Source: Betaproteobacteria bacterium (lineage in GTDB: Bacteria; Pseudomonadota; Gammaproteobacteria; Burkholderiales; WYBJ01). From it: a stretch of DNA of 64,000 bases. The DNA lies in contig WHTS01000017.1 of NCBI GenBank assembly GCA_009377585.1, positions 16,457-80,456 of the forward strand. The letters are read 5' to 3'. A program made the translations under genes and the position numbers. Below, one piece after another: positions 9,027-18,319 of the stretch; within the stretch, counting starts at the first letter, position 1; every line of letters starts with the position of its first letter. Below the pieces are notes generated by a model, which saw only the letters and a program-made list of their open reading frames with translations, was not told where the DNA came from and made no database searches.

Positions 9027-9740
9027 TCAGATGCGCCCCTTGAGCAAGGCGCCCAAGGTCGCTCGTTTCAAGCCCGCGATCGCCGCGGTCGGCGAAATCT
9101 TCTTCGGACAGCGCTCGGTGCAGCTCATGTGGGTATGGCATGCGTGGCAACCGGCGTCGCCCGCCACCGCGGCCAGGCGCTCGTCGCGGGCACTATCGCG
9201 CACGTCGTTCACCAGCGTCCAGGCCCGATTCAGCGCGGCGGGTCCGAGATATTCGGGATTCCAGGCGACCACGTCGCACGAGGCGTAACACACACCGCAG
9301 CCGATGCATTCGATTCCGGCGTCGACCTGTTCACGTTCCTTCGAATCGGGTTTCACGCGCGCGAAGTCGTCCTTGCGCGTCGCGGTCGACTGGAACTGTC
9401 CGCGCGCCCGAGCCCACTTGTCGAAGAACGTGCTCATGTCGGTCACCAGATCCTTGATGACCGGCAGATTCTTCAGCGGAGCGATCTCCAGCGTGTCGTC
9501 CTCGATCACCTGGTCGACGTGCGTGCGACAGGTCCAGCGTGCGCGGCCGTTTACGCTCATTGCGCACGAGCCGCACATGCCGACACGGCAGGCGAAGCGA
9601 TACGACAGCGTGGGATCGAGCGCGCGCTGGACGTGCGTGACGACGTCGAGAACCGTCTGGCTCTCGAGCCGCGGCACTTCGAAATCCTGGAAGGCGCCTT
9701 GTTCGCGTCCTCGCCAGACCCTGACCTTGAGAGTGCTCAT
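9027..9740 (-). CDS. sdhB: Succinate dehydrogenase/fumarate reductase iron-sulfur subunit
   Basis: A 237-residue electron-transfer subunit. The N-terminal plant-ferredoxin-type domain has CRVGMCGSC and a later Cys in RWTCRTH for the [2Fe-2S] cluster. The C-terminal domain has CIGCGVCYASC and C-x2-C-x5-C-x3-CP for the [4Fe-4S] and [3Fe-4S] clusters. It should link the flavoprotein (2322-4058) to the anchors directly downstream. The ATG at 9740 is chosen by homology to family starts; its ribosome-binding site is weak. Confidence 0.9.
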   Translation of the reverse strand: MSTLKVRVWRGREQGAFQDFEVPRLESQTVLDVVTHVQRALDPTLSYRFACRVGMCGSCAMSVNGRARWTCRTHVDQVIEDDTLEIAPLKNLPVIKDLVTDMSTFFDKWARARGQFQSTATRKDDFARVKPDSKEREQVDAGIECIGCGVCYASCDVVAWNPEYLGPAALNRAWTLVNDVRDSARDERLAAVAGDAGCHACHTHMSCTERCPKKISPTAAIAGLKRATLGALLKGRI

Positions 9741-9809
9741 GTCATGCAAACCCGAGCCCGGTCGCACCGCCGGGATGCAAGGACGACGCGATCACCCGCC
9801 GCGCAATCC

Positions 9810-10979
9810 CTAGGCGCTTTCGTACAGCCGGGTCAACACGAACTCCCGATGTCCGAGCGCTTCGGCGCACGTCAAGCGCCCGTTGCAGGTGCGCAGCATG
9901 ATCTCGAGCAATTCGTCGCCGCACTGGTCCATGTTCTTCTCCCGCTGCAGCAGCCCGGAGACGTCGAGGTCGATGTGCTCGCTCATCGTGCGGCAGGTGC
10001 GCGGATTCGCGGAGAGCTTGATGACCGGGAGGATCGGGTTGCCGATCACGTTGCCCTGCCCGGTCGGGAAGAAATGCACCACGTAGCCCGCGGCGGCCAC
10101 CAGCGTCACCATCTCGGCGGCCGCGGACGACGAATCCATGAACCACAGGCCCGGGCCGGTTGGCTCCTCGGCCTTGTCGAGCACACCGATCACCTTGCAC
10201 TTGTGGCCGATCTTCTGGATGTTGCCGAGCGCCTTCTCCTCGATCGTGGTCAAGCCACCGGCGATATTGCCCTTGGTGGGCTGGGAGTCGGACAGATCAC
10301 TCGTCTTGTGCCGCTCGATCACTTCCTGGTAGCGGTCGAACATGTACATGAAGCGCTCGCGCACTGCCGGCGTGGCGCAGCGGCTGGCGACGATCAACTC
10401 GCCGCCGGTGATCTCGGTGGTCTCGCCGAAGCACATCGTCACGCCCAGCGGATCGAGCTTGTCGAACGCATTGCCCACGGTCGGATTGGAGCCGCAACCG
10501 GAGGTCGTATCGGACTCGCCGCACTTGGTCGACACCCACAGCTCGCCGATGGGGCAGTCCTCGCGCCGCAATTCGGACGCCCACTGCACGTATTCCTTGG
10601 CCACCTTGGAGGCGCGGAAGATCGTGTCGTGGTCGCCGTGCAGCTCGATGCCGAAACCGGTCACCGGCTTGCCGGTCTTGGCGATGCCCTCGACGACGCG
10701 CTGCATCCAGCCGTCTTCGATGCCGATCACGACCACCGCGGCGACGTTCGGATTGCAGCCCGCACCGATCAGGGTGCGGAAATGCAGCTCCAGGTCGGCG
10801 CCGAACTGCAGCCGGCCGTAGGGGTGCGGAATAGCCAGCGTGCCCTTGATGTTGTGGGCCACCGCTTCGCAGGCCGCATTCGACAGATCGTCGACCGGCA
10901 GGATGATGACGTGGTTGCGTACGCCCACGCGGCCGTTTTCGCGCCGGTAGCCGCGGAAAGTCGTCTTGCTCGATATCAT
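9810..10979 (-). CDS. suyB: (2R)-sulfolactate sulfo-lyase-like large subunit (UxaA family)
   Basis: A 389-residue protein of the UxaA/altronate dehydratase C-terminal family. Its sequence as I recall the family ([53 protein letters not shown]) matches SuyB, which with SuyA cleaves 3-sulfolactate to pyruvate and bisulfite. In altronate dehydratase the N-terminal SAF domain and this domain are usually fused; here they are separate genes, as in suyAB. The neighbouring sulfatase supports an organosulfur role. Other UxaA-family dehydratases remain possible. Confidence 0.75.
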   Translation of the reverse strand: MISSKTTFRGYRRENGRVGVRNHVIILPVDDLSNAACEAVAHNIKGTLAIPHPYGRLQFGADLELHFRTLIGAGCNPNVAAVVVIGIEDGWMQRVVEGIAKTGKPVTGFGIELHGDHDTIFRASKVAKEYVQWASELRREDCPIGELWVSTKCGESDTTSGCGSNPTVGNAFDKLDPLGVTMCFGETTEITGGELIVASRCATPAVRERFMYMFDRYQEVIERHKTSDLSDSQPTKGNIAGGLTTIEEKALGNIQKIGHKCKVIGVLDKAEEPTGPGLWFMDSSSAAAEMVTLVAAAGYVVHFFPTGQGNVIGNPILPVIKLSANPRTCRTMSEHIDLDVSGLLQREKNMDQCGDELLEIMLRTCNGRLTCAEALGHREFVLTRLYESA

Positions 10980-11030
10980 GGCTTAAGCCTCGCTCGATGG
11001 GGCTCGCGCTTGGCAGCGAGCCGCGGGTTG

Positions 11031-11312
11031 CTACCAGCGCTTGGTCTTGAGATTGTGGACGTGGCAGTGCTCGCCCACCTTCATGTCGGCCACCGCTTTG
11101 CCGATGTCATGACCGTACTTGATGACCGTGTCGCCGTTCTTGATCGGCTGCGTGGCGACTTTGTGGCCGATCGGGATGTCGTTCAGGGCCTTGACGTGCA
11201 CGGTCGAGTCGCCCTCCATCACCCAGCCGGCGAGCTCCTGTCCGGCTTTGACATTCTCGACCACGACGACACCGACGCTGTCCTTCTTATCGTGAACCAG
11301 GAAATGAATCAT
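11031..11312 (-). CDS. suyA: (2R)-sulfolactate sulfo-lyase-like small subunit (SAF domain)
   Basis: A 93-residue SAF-domain protein that would pair with the SuyB-like protein 51 bases downstream. It begins FLVHDKKDSVGVVVV and ends HVHNLKTKRW, the pattern I associate with SuyA. The start is the ATG at 11312, preceded by AAGGAG at 5 bases. It is the first gene of the minus-strand operon and reads away from the GntR gene. Confidence 0.77.
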   Translation of the reverse strand: MIHFLVHDKKDSVGVVVVENVKAGQELAGWVMEGDSTVHVKALNDIPIGHKVATQPIKNGDTVIKYGHDIGKAVADMKVGEHCHVHNLKTKRW

Positions 11313-11414
11313 CGTTGCTCCTTGGTAGCGCAAGCGGCAGGCGGGCCGCAGGAGGCGGACGAACGCTGGATTGCGCGTTCCGGCTTCGAAGCCTTTGCAA
11401 AGCGGACGCTTGCG

Positions 11415-11443
11415 ATGGTAGCCAGCGCCTCGATCGAAGTCAA
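11415..11443 (-). promoter_or_regulatory. Promoter of the suyAB-sdh-sulfatase-fumarase operon
   Basis: On the minus strand TTGACT (11443-11438) and TACCAT (11420-11415) are separated by exactly 17 bases, a good sigma-70 match, about 100 bases upstream of suyA. Confidence 0.6.
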
Positions 11444-11447
11444 CTAG

Positions 11448-11463
11448 ATGACCTATATGACCT
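11448..11463. promoter_or_regulatory. Direct repeat ATGACCT-TA-ATGACCT, candidate GntR operator
   Basis: Two 7-base copies start 9 bases apart (11448-11454 and 11457-11463), next to the -35 of the minus-strand operon and overlapping the likely -35 (ATGACC) of the regulator gene. A bound protein could control both directions. Direct rather than inverted half-sites are less usual for GntR proteins. Confidence 0.45.
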
Positions 11464-11478
11464 CGCGCCCCGCGGTGC

Positions 11479-11484
11479 TACCAT
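11479..11484 (+). promoter_or_regulatory. Candidate extended -10 (TGC-TACCAT) for the GntR gene
   Basis: TGCTACCAT lies 11 bases before the ATG at 11495; ATGACC at 11457-11462 is a possible -35 with a 16-base spacer. If right, the message is nearly leaderless and the operator covers the promoter. Confidence 0.35.
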
Positions 11485-11494
11485 AGCCGTCACC

Positions 11495-12253
11495 ATGAAC
11501 ATCGCCAACGAAGCCCGGCTGCTCGCCGGTAAACCCGGCGGCCAGCCGCTGTACAAGGGCGTGAAGCTGCGCCTCACGCAGGGTCTCATGGCGAGCGAAT
11601 GGCGTCCAGGCCAGGCGATTCCGAGCGAGTCACGCCTGGCCGAGCGCTTCGGCGTTTCGCTCGGCACTGTACGCAAGGCGATCGACGAGCTGGTGGCCGA
11701 GAAGATCCTCCTGCGCCAGCAGGGACGCGGGACCTTCGTCGCCGCGCACACGCCCGACCGGACGCTGTTCTACTTCTTCCACATCGCGGGCCGCGATGGC
11801 CGCAAGGAAACGCCAGAGATCGAGCTGCTCGCCTTCAGCCGCGGGCGCGCGGACGCCGACGAGGCAGCCAGGCTCGCGATCGCTCGCGGCGAGCGGGTCC
11901 TGCGCATACGAAACCTGCTGCGCCTGGCGGGCGACCCCGTAGTCATCGACGACATCATCATTGCCACGCAGCTCGTTCCGGGCCTCGATCGAGCGGGCTT
12001 CGGTGGACGGGACGGAACCATCTACGGCCTGTACCAGGCGCGCTACGGTATCAGCGTGATTCGCATCTCGGAGCGCCTGGGCGCCACCCTGGCCGACCCG
12101 GAGAGCGCCCGCCTGCTGGCGGTGCCCGATGCAACGCCGCTGCTTCGCATCGCGCGCATTGCCTACACCTATCACGACCGGCCCGTCGAGCTGCGCTACA
12201 GCCTGGTCGATACCACCGCGCATGAGTACGTGAGCGACCTCGTGAAGCAGTAG
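11495..12253 (+). CDS. GntR family regulator, HutC/UTRA type
   Basis: A 252-residue transcription factor. The N-terminal winged helix (about residues 15-85) has PSESRLAERFGVSLGTVRKA and the wing LLRQQGRGTFVA. The C-terminal UTRA domain (about 100-245) binds a small ligand, often a sugar-like or carboxylate effector. It diverges from the suyA operon, with promoters and a direct-repeat operator candidate between them, so it most likely represses that operon and itself until the substrate or an intermediate is present. The start is the ATG at 11495. Confidence 0.9.
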   Translation: MNIANEARLLAGKPGGQPLYKGVKLRLTQGLMASEWRPGQAIPSESRLAERFGVSLGTVRKAIDELVAEKILLRQQGRGTFVAAHTPDRTLFYFFHIAGRDGRKETPEIELLAFSRGRADADEAARLAIARGERVLRIRNLLRLAGDPVVIDDIIIATQLVPGLDRAGFGGRDGTIYGLYQARYGISVIRISERLGATLADPESARLLAVPDATPLLRIARIAYTYHDRPVELRYSLVDTTAHEYVSDLVKQ

Positions 12254-12283
12254 CGGACGCCACGCGCGCGGCGCCCGGCGCGC

Positions 12284-13984
12284 TCAAAGCCGCGAGAGCC
12301 TGCGTTCGGCGGCCTGCCTCGCTTCGGCCGAGCGGGCGTTACGCGCAATCCATTCGAATACGGCGCGGGCATCGGCACGCAAGCCGGCGCGCAGGAGATT
12401 GGCGCCCGCGGCCTCACGCGCCGCGAGCGCGGCCGGATCATGGGGATCCTTGGCTGAGACGGCCGCGAGCAGGTACGCCTCGGCCGCGGCGCGCGGATCG
12501 CCGCCGGACTCGTGTGCGCGCGCGAGCCCGGTGAGAACAGCGGCGCGTTGTTGCACATCGTCGACGTGCGCCAGGAGTCCCTGGAACACGATCCGGGCCG
12601 CCTCGGCATGGCCGAAGTCCAGGGCATCCGAAGCAGCGAGCGTAATCCGGCGCACGCTCTCGGCATCCAGCCGCGGCTTCGCTTCCAACGCGCCGGCGGC
12701 AAGGCTCAGCGCTTGCGGGATCATTCCCGCTTGCAGCAGAAGCGCGAGATTTCGTACCTGCCATTGGCTTGGGCTCATGCCGTCCATCGGCGGCAACCCT
12801 TGCCAGTAGCGAATGCCAGACGCGGCTTCGCCCACCTCGGCGGCGAGCATGCCCAGCTCGAAGCGCACTTGCGAGTCCATTTGCGCCACAGGAAACCGGT
12901 TCGCATCGGAAAACAGACGCCAAGCGGTGCGGGCCAGCCCCGCATCCCGCAGCCAGGCGAGCAGCTGCGACTGCGCCCGGACGCGCGCCCCGGGCGTGCG
13001 CGCATTCACAACGAGCGATGCCGTCAGCGCGCGCGCGATACGGGGCCGCTTCGGTCGCATGCGGCTGGCCGCTTGCGCCCAATGCGCGTCGTCGCCCGCC
13101 AGCAGCTGCGCGGCGTTGGCGGCGCGTTCCGCGACTTGCACGTATGCCTTCCACAATGCCGCGACCGAATCCGCCTGCGAGGACGCAGTAATGGCGAACA
13201 CATTGAGCCGGCCTTCCAGCACTTCGAGCTCGATTTCGGGGTCGGCAGCCGCGCGTCCGGCCGCGGACAGGAGCGCCCAGCCGGGCTCGGTCGCGCCCTT
13301 GGCGAGCAGCGCCCGCGCCTGCGCCACAGCCGCGGCAGGCTGTATCAACCCGGCGCGAAGCCGCAGCATCGCCCCAGCGGGCGAGTCCGGGTCGAGCTGC
13401 GCCAGCCATTGGGCGGCTTCGTCGGCACGGCCGGCGCCAAGCAGTCCGGCGACGAAGCGTTCGACCTCGGCCGGTTGCAACGGAGCGAAATCCTGGCGAA
13501 AGCGCAGCATGGCGAGATAGGCTGGGTCGGCCCGTCCTTCGCCCAGATAGGCGTCGATCGCCGTGAGACGCGCGGCGCGATAATCTCCGGCGCTCATTTT
13601 TTCGGCGTGGACGAAGGCCTGGACGAGCAAGCCGCGCGCTTGCTCGAAGCGGCCGAGAGCGACGGCCGCGCCTGCCGCCACGTTGAGCAAGGAAGCGCGC
13701 GGCTGCGAGTCCCGGGCATCCGGGGCGTGCGTCTTCACTCGCGCCAGGACATCGGCATAGCGCTGCCTGCGGGACAGAAGATCGAGGCGCGCCAACTCCC
13801 ACTCGGCCCAGCCGGGATCGGAGCTCCGGGACGGCTGGCTGCGCTCGACGCGCTCCAGCGCGAGCTCGACGGCGCCGGCAGCCGCTATGGCGCGCACGTC
13901 TTCGATGTGGGAAACCTGCGCCCAGGCTGTTGCCGAAAGGACTGCCGCGAGCAGCATCAGGCCAAGACGGCAAACCGTGCTCAT
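12284..13984 (-). CDS. Exported tetratricopeptide-repeat protein of unknown function
   Basis: A 566-residue Ala-rich helical protein. It starts with a signal peptide (MSTVCRLGLMLLAAVLSATAWAQ) and then carries many degenerate helix-turn-helix repeats of the TPR type, for example around residues 95-130, 165-215 and 440-560. No enzymatic motif is seen. TPR proteins of this kind usually act as periplasmic scaffolds. It follows the rplS terminator, so it is probably transcribed on its own. I do not recognise the family. Confidence 0.7.
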   Translation of the reverse strand: MSTVCRLGLMLLAAVLSATAWAQVSHIEDVRAIAAAGAVELALERVERSQPSRSSDPGWAEWELARLDLLSRRQRYADVLARVKTHAPDARDSQPRASLLNVAAGAAVALGRFEQARGLLVQAFVHAEKMSAGDYRAARLTAIDAYLGEGRADPAYLAMLRFRQDFAPLQPAEVERFVAGLLGAGRADEAAQWLAQLDPDSPAGAMLRLRAGLIQPAAAVAQARALLAKGATEPGWALLSAAGRAAADPEIELEVLEGRLNVFAITASSQADSVAALWKAYVQVAERAANAAQLLAGDDAHWAQAASRMRPKRPRIARALTASLVVNARTPGARVRAQSQLLAWLRDAGLARTAWRLFSDANRFPVAQMDSQVRFELGMLAAEVGEAASGIRYWQGLPPMDGMSPSQWQVRNLALLLQAGMIPQALSLAAGALEAKPRLDAESVRRITLAASDALDFGHAEAARIVFQGLLAHVDDVQQRAAVLTGLARAHESGGDPRAAAEAYLLAAVSAKDPHDPAALAAREAAGANLLRAGLRADARAVFEWIARNARSAEARQAAERRLSRL

Positions 13985-14035
13985 GCGCGCGACGTAGCGG
14001 CTAGCCAGCAGCGGGAGCGCGCGGGTGCACGGCAA

Positions 14036-14062
14036 CAAAAAGGGCGACCTGGGTCGCCCTTG
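14036..14062 (-). terminator. Rho-independent terminator of the rpsP-rplS operon
   Basis: On the minus strand AAGGGCGACC and GGTCGCCCTT form a near-perfect stem with a tight loop, followed by a run of T. It lies 15 bases after the rplS stop. Confidence 0.85.
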
Positions 14063-14077
14063 GTGAGCCGGTGCTCG

Positions 14078-14506
14078 CTAACCGGCGGCCGGTGCGTCGG
14101 CAGCGGGCGCTGCCGGCTCCTCGGCCGGTGGGGGGCTTTCGACTTCGCGCTGAACATTGAGCTTTTCGCGGATCCGCGCCGACTTGCCGGAACGCTCGCG
14201 CAGGTAATAGAGCTTCGCGCGCCGCACTTCGCCGCGGCGCTTGACGTCGATGCTGGCAATCAGCGGTGAATACGTCTGGAAGGTGCGCTCCACACCTTCG
14301 CCGGAAGAGACCTTGCGCACGATGAACGACGAGCTCAGGCCTCGGTTGCGCTTGGCGATCACCACGCCTTCGTACGCCTGGACTCGCCTGCGCTCGCCCT
14401 CCACGACGTTTACGTTCACGACCACGGTGTCGCCCGGGGCGAACGAAGGAATGGTCTTGCCGAGACGCGTTATCTCTTCGCGTTCGAGTTGCTCGATGAG
14501 GTTCAT
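14078..14506 (-). CDS. rplS: 50S ribosomal protein L19
   Basis: A 142-residue ribosomal protein at the 30S-50S interface. The conserved core ([56 protein letters not shown]) fills residues 1-115. A Pro/Ala-rich tail of about 25 residues extends beyond the usual L19 end. AAGGAG precedes the ATG at 14506. It is the last gene of rpsP-rimM-trmD-rplS and is followed by a strong terminator. Confidence 0.98.
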   Translation of the reverse strand: MNLIEQLEREEITRLGKTIPSFAPGDTVVVNVNVVEGERRRVQAYEGVVIAKRNRGLSSSFIVRKVSSGEGVERTFQTYSPLIASIDVKRRGEVRRAKLYYLRERSGKSARIREKLNVQREVESPPPAEEPAAPAADAPAAG

Positions 14507-14552
14507 GCTGTTCGCTCCTTGCCCGGAATGTTTGTTCAATTTGGCCGCTTCG

Positions 14553-15323
14553 TCAGGCGACCGATACGGCCGCCTGCTGTTCCTGTTCGAATTCGTCCAG
14601 CAACCGTGCCTGCATCTCGGTCAATTCCAACCGCGCCAACAGATCCGGCCGCCGCTGCCGTGTACGACCCAGCGCCTGCTTCATGCGCCAGCGCTCGATC
14701 ACGGCATGATGGCCCGACAGCAGCACCTCGGGCACCCGCTGGCCCTGGTAAATCTCGGGCCGCGTGTAGTGCTGGCAATCGAGCAGCCCGTTCACGAACG
14801 AGTCCTGCAGCGCCGATTCCGGATCGCCCAACGTGCCGGGCAGCTGGCGAATGATCGTATCCATCAGCACCATGGCCGGCAATTCGCCACCCGAGAGCAC
14901 GTAATCGCCGATCGAGATTTCGATGTCGATCGCGCGCTGCAACAGCCGCTCGTCCACGCCTTCGTAGCGCCCCGCCAACAGCACCAGCCCATCGAGCGCT
15001 GCCAGCTCGCGCACCAGTGCGTGATCCAGCAACCGGCCCTGCGGCGAGAGGTAGACCACGCGGCTGGCGGCCACACCACTGCTCGCCTGCCGCTGGCGCG
15101 CGGCCGCAATGGCTTTCTCCAGCGGTTCGGCCAGCATCACCATGCCGGGCCCGCCGCCGTAGGGCCGATCGTCCACGGTCCGATAGGCATCCGTCGTGAA
15201 ATCCCGCGGATTCCATGCCACGACCTCGTAGCAGCGCCTATCGCGCGCCCGCCCGGTGATCCCCCATGCGGTCAACGCCTCCAGCATGGCCGGAAACAAG
15301 GTGACGATGTCGAACTGGAACAT
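14553..15323 (-). CDS. trmD: tRNA (guanine-N1)-methyltransferase
   Basis: A 256-residue SPOUT-class enzyme that methylates G37 of tRNAs to prevent frameshifting. Family segments are [11 protein letters not shown] at the start, [33 protein letters not shown] and the knot [15 protein letters not shown]. The ATG at 15323 is preferred over the one at 15329 because GGAG is 6 bases away from it. It lies 15 bases after rimM. Confidence 0.97.
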   Translation of the reverse strand: MFQFDIVTLFPAMLEALTAWGITGRARDRRCYEVVAWNPRDFTTDAYRTVDDRPYGGGPGMVMLAEPLEKAIAAARQRQASSGVAASRVVYLSPQGRLLDHALVRELAALDGLVLLAGRYEGVDERLLQRAIDIEISIGDYVLSGGELPAMVLMDTIIRQLPGTLGDPESALQDSFVNGLLDCQHYTRPEIYQGQRVPEVLLSGHHAVIERWRMKQALGRTRQRRPDLLARLELTEMQARLLDEFEQEQQAAVSVA

Positions 15324-15338
15324 GGGCATCTCCGGGCA

Positions 15339-15824
15339 TCAGTAGTCCGCGTCCCAGTCCAACGTCAGCAGAGCAGCTTCGATGTCCACCTTGACGACCA
15401 CCGCTTCGATGAACGGGATCAACCGTTCCCGCTCGCCGCGCACCACCAGCACATCGTTCGCGCCGGTCGCGAAAATTTCGGCCACCCGACCCAATTGCAC
15501 ACCCTCGCGGTTCAGTACGCTCAGCCCGATCAGATCGGACCAGTAGTACTCGCCCTCGGGCGCGGGCGGCAGCTCCGAACGTGGCACTGCGATGCGCGAG
15601 CCCCGCAGTTGCGCCGCCCGGTCGCGATCCTCGACGCCTTCCAGACGGGCTATCAGGTCCGTGCCGTGAACCCGGCCTTCCAGCACCCGATGCGGCTGCC
15701 ATTCGCCCTGCGCCGCGAGCCACCATGTTCGATAGACCAGCAGACCTTCCACGCTTTCGGTCTGTGGCCGCACCTTGATCCAGCCGCGTACGCCGAACGG
15801 GGCGACGATGCGCCCCATGATCAC
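15339..15824 (-). CDS. rimM: Ribosome maturation factor
   Basis: About 161 residues. It binds S19 and assists 16S rRNA processing and 30S head assembly. The first strand VIMGRIVAPFGVRGW matches the family, and the C-terminal PRC barrel covers about residues 95-160 (ending LTLDWDADY). The first strand begins before the ATG at 15818, so I use the GTG at 15824; an upstream GTG at 15855 overlapping rpsP is also possible. Spacing to rpsP is 7 bases. Confidence 0.93.
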   Translation of the reverse strand: MIMGRIVAPFGVRGWIKVRPQTESVEGLLVYRTWWLAAQGEWQPHRVLEGRVHGTDLIARLEGVEDRDRAAQLRGSRIAVPRSELPPAPEGEYYWSDLIGLSVLNREGVQLGRVAEIFATGANDVLVVRGERERLIPFIEAVVVKVDIEAALLTLDWDADY

Positions 15825-15831
15825 GTAGGTG

Positions 15832-16089
15832 TCAGGCTGCCTGCTTCGACTCACCGGCCTGGCGCACCAGCCGACGCACGGTGTCGCTGAGTTGCGCGCC
15901 ATGCCCCTGCCAATAAGCCACGCGATCCAGCGCGATGCGAAGCTTCTCTTCGCTCTGAGCGGCCATCGGGTTGTAATAGCCGATGCGCTCGACATAACGG
16001 CCGTCACGCGCCCGGCGCGAATCGGCGACCACCACGTTGTAGAACGGCCGCTTCTTGGCCCCGCCGCGAGCCAGTCGAATCACCACCAT
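15832..16089 (-). CDS. rpsP: 30S ribosomal protein S16
   Basis: An 85-residue ribosomal protein needed for 30S assembly, with the family start [20 protein letters not shown] and the [14 protein letters not shown] segment. It is the first gene of the four-gene operon; the promoter must lie within 16090-16264, which is shared with the divergent oxidoreductase gene and shows no obvious hexamers. Confidence 0.98.
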   Translation of the reverse strand: MVVIRLARGGAKKRPFYNVVVADSRRARDGRYVERIGYYNPMAAQSEEKLRIALDRVAYWQGHGAQLSDTVRRLVRQAGESKQAA

Positions 16090-16264
16090 GAGCGTTCTCG
16101 CCCTGCCAGAAAAGAAAGGGCGTGATTCTAGCGGACTTTCCCGCGCCGGCCAACCGCGATCGCTTGACGGCGCCTGCCGAAGCGGCCACCCTCGTCCGGA
16201 TCGGAGCGAGCCGCGACCCCTTTGCACGCGAGCCCCAGCGAGCCTCTTTTGCGGAGCGAACGCC

Positions 16265-17269
16265 ATGAAGAACCGTCAGATCGTGCTTGCGCACCGGCCC
16301 CACGGCTGGGTCCAGGAGAGCGACTTCCGCCTGGTCGAGAGCGAGGCGCCCGAACCGCAGGAAGGAGAAGCCCTCGTGCGCAACCGGTATCTCTCGCTCG
16401 ACCCGTACATGCGCATGCGAATGAGCGACGCGCCGTCCTATGCGCCCAGCGTCGGCGTGGGCGAGGTGATGGTGGGCGGAACGATCGGCGAGGTGGTGGC
16501 TTCGCGCTCGCCGCTGCTGGCCGCAGGAGACACCGTCACGGGACCGCTCGGCTGGCAGCTTTACGGCGTCGCGCCGGCGACGCGCCTGCGTCGGATCGAA
16601 AACCCGGTCGCGCCGCTGTCCGCGTACCTCGGCGTGCTCGGGATGCCGGGCATCACGGCCTGGGTGGGGCTCGAGCTCATCGGCCCTGGTTCGCCCGGAC
16701 AGACGCTGGTGGTGTCCGCGGCCTCCGGGGCGGTTGGGAGCGTCGCCGGGCAGATCGGCCGCATCCGCGGCTGCTCGAGCATCGGCATCGCGGGCGGCGC
16801 GCAGAAATGCCGCCAGGTCGAGAAGGAACTGGGGTTCGATGCCTGCGTCGACTATCGAGAGCCGGATCTGTCCGGACGCTTGAGGGCCGCTGCGGCCAAA
16901 GGCATCGATGTTTATTTCGAGAATGTCGGGGGCTCGATCCTCGATGCCGTGCTCGAATTGCTCAACCCGTTCGCGCGCATCGCGCTCTGCGGCCAGGTCT
17001 CGCAGTACAACCTGACCGAGCCGTATGGGGTGCGCAATCTGCGCTCGCTGCTGGTGAACCGCGTGCTGCTGCGCGGCTACATCGTTTCCGATCACATGGA
17101 CCTTTGGCCCAGGGCAACCGCGGAGCTCACCGGCTGGGTGCGCGAAGGGACATTGCGTTATCACGAAACCGTCGCACACGGCCTGCCGAGCGCGCCCAAG
17201 GCCTTCATCGCCATGCTCCGAGGCGATAAGCTCGGCAAGCAGGTGGTCGAGCTCGACGACGCTGGATGA
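16265..17269 (+). CDS. NADP-dependent oxidoreductase, zinc-independent MDR family
   Basis: A 334-residue medium-chain reductase resembling curcumin/prostaglandin reductases (CurA, YncB). It reduces activated carbon-carbon double bonds with NADPH. Conserved features are [12 protein letters not shown] near residue 40, [11 protein letters not shown] near 137, the cofactor loop [14 protein letters not shown] near 157 and FENVGG near 222. Zinc-ligand cysteines are absent, as expected. It is followed at 24 bases by a nitroreductase gene; the two probably share a transcript. The substrate is unknown. Confidence 0.88.
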   Translation: MKNRQIVLAHRPHGWVQESDFRLVESEAPEPQEGEALVRNRYLSLDPYMRMRMSDAPSYAPSVGVGEVMVGGTIGEVVASRSPLLAAGDTVTGPLGWQLYGVAPATRLRRIENPVAPLSAYLGVLGMPGITAWVGLELIGPGSPGQTLVVSAASGAVGSVAGQIGRIRGCSSIGIAGGAQKCRQVEKELGFDACVDYREPDLSGRLRAAAAKGIDVYFENVGGSILDAVLELLNPFARIALCGQVSQYNLTEPYGVRNLRSLLVNRVLLRGYIVSDHMDLWPRATAELTGWVREGTLRYHETVAHGLPSAPKAFIAMLRGDKLGKQVVELDDAG

Positions 17270-17293
17270 TCCGACAACGAAGGAAGGCATTGC

Positions 17294-18151
17294 ATGAGCG
17301 GCAGCAATGAATGGATGGGAAGGATCGCCGCAGCAGTCGAAAAGCGCTTCGGCGAGCGCATTGAAGTGGGCGCTGACACGTCCGGCATAACGGGAGTGGG
17401 CGAGATCGCCCGCATGCTGGAGCACTGCACGCATCGCAAGTGGACCGAGCGGGCAGTGACCCCTGAATTGTTGCGTTTGCTCTGCGCCGCTGCGCTATCG
17501 GCGCCCTCGAAAAGCGACCTGCAGCAGACCGACATCGTCCACGTCGCCGATTCGGCCAGGCGCGAGGCCATTGTCGCGACCATCGACGACATGGACTGGA
17601 TCATGGATGCGCCGGTGTTTCTCGTCTTCTGCGGCAACAACCGGCGGCTTCGCCTGATGTCGCAATGGCACGGCACGCCCTTCCCGAACGATCATCTGGA
17701 TCAGTTCTTCAATGCCGCCTGTGACGCGGCGATGATCATGGGCGCGTTCGTCCAGGCGGCCGAGGCCGCAGGGCTCGGTTGCTGCCCGGTGAGCCACGTG
17801 CGCAACCACGCCGACAAGGTATCCGAGGTGCTTGGGCTGCCGCAGTGGGTCTTCCCCTTCGCCGGCCTGTGCGTGGGCTACCCGGCGCGCGGCAATCGCA
17901 TCACCCCGCGGCTGCCGCTGTCGGTCACGCTGCATACCGATCGCTACGACGAGGCGCAGTTGCAGGAGCAGATCGCGCAGTACGATGCGCGCCGCCACGC
18001 GGTGCAGCCGTACGCCCGGCAGCGCGATCCGCAGCGCTTCGGCAAGGCGCAGTTCTACGGCTGGTCGGCGGACAAGGCGCGGCAGTATGCGGTGGAAGAG
18101 CGCGCGAACTTCGGCGGCTTCGTGCGCCAGCAAGGTTTCAGGCTCGATTAA
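17294..18151 (+). CDS. Nitroreductase family flavoprotein
   Basis: A 285-residue FMN-dependent oxidoreductase. An N-terminal helical part leads to RAVTPELLRLLCAAALSAPSKSDLQQ (residues 53-80), and then the core NAACDAAMIMGAFVQAAEAAGLGCCPVSHVR. The protein is longer than the usual 180-220 residues, with an extra C-terminal segment. GGAAGG precedes the ATG. Such enzymes reduce nitroaromatics, quinones or other electrophiles. The next 168 bases (18152-18319) hold no recognisable feature. Confidence 0.85.
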   Translation: MSGSNEWMGRIAAAVEKRFGERIEVGADTSGITGVGEIARMLEHCTHRKWTERAVTPELLRLLCAAALSAPSKSDLQQTDIVHVADSARREAIVATIDDMDWIMDAPVFLVFCGNNRRLRLMSQWHGTPFPNDHLDQFFNAACDAAMIMGAFVQAAEAAGLGCCPVSHVRNHADKVSEVLGLPQWVFPFAGLCVGYPARGNRITPRLPLSVTLHTDRYDEAQLQEQIAQYDARRHAVQPYARQRDPQRFGKAQFYGWSADKARQYAVEERANFGGFVRQQGFRLD

Positions 18152-18319
18152 CGGCTTTGCCGGCGCGCTCTTCGTGATTGCGTGGCGAGCCACGCAGGGG
18201 GCAAGCGGAGAGCCGGATCGAGCCTGCGCGGCCGCCCGGCCCGCGCCTGTCGACACGACCGGCACGTGCGGGCAAACGCCTGCGCGTCGGTGGCGACCGG
18301 CGATCGGCGTGGGTGCTGC

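Noticed and set aside
9810..11312. Altronate dehydratase UxaA for the suyAB pair
   Set aside because: The split into two genes and the remembered sequence pattern fit SuyA/SuyB better; kept only as an alternative.
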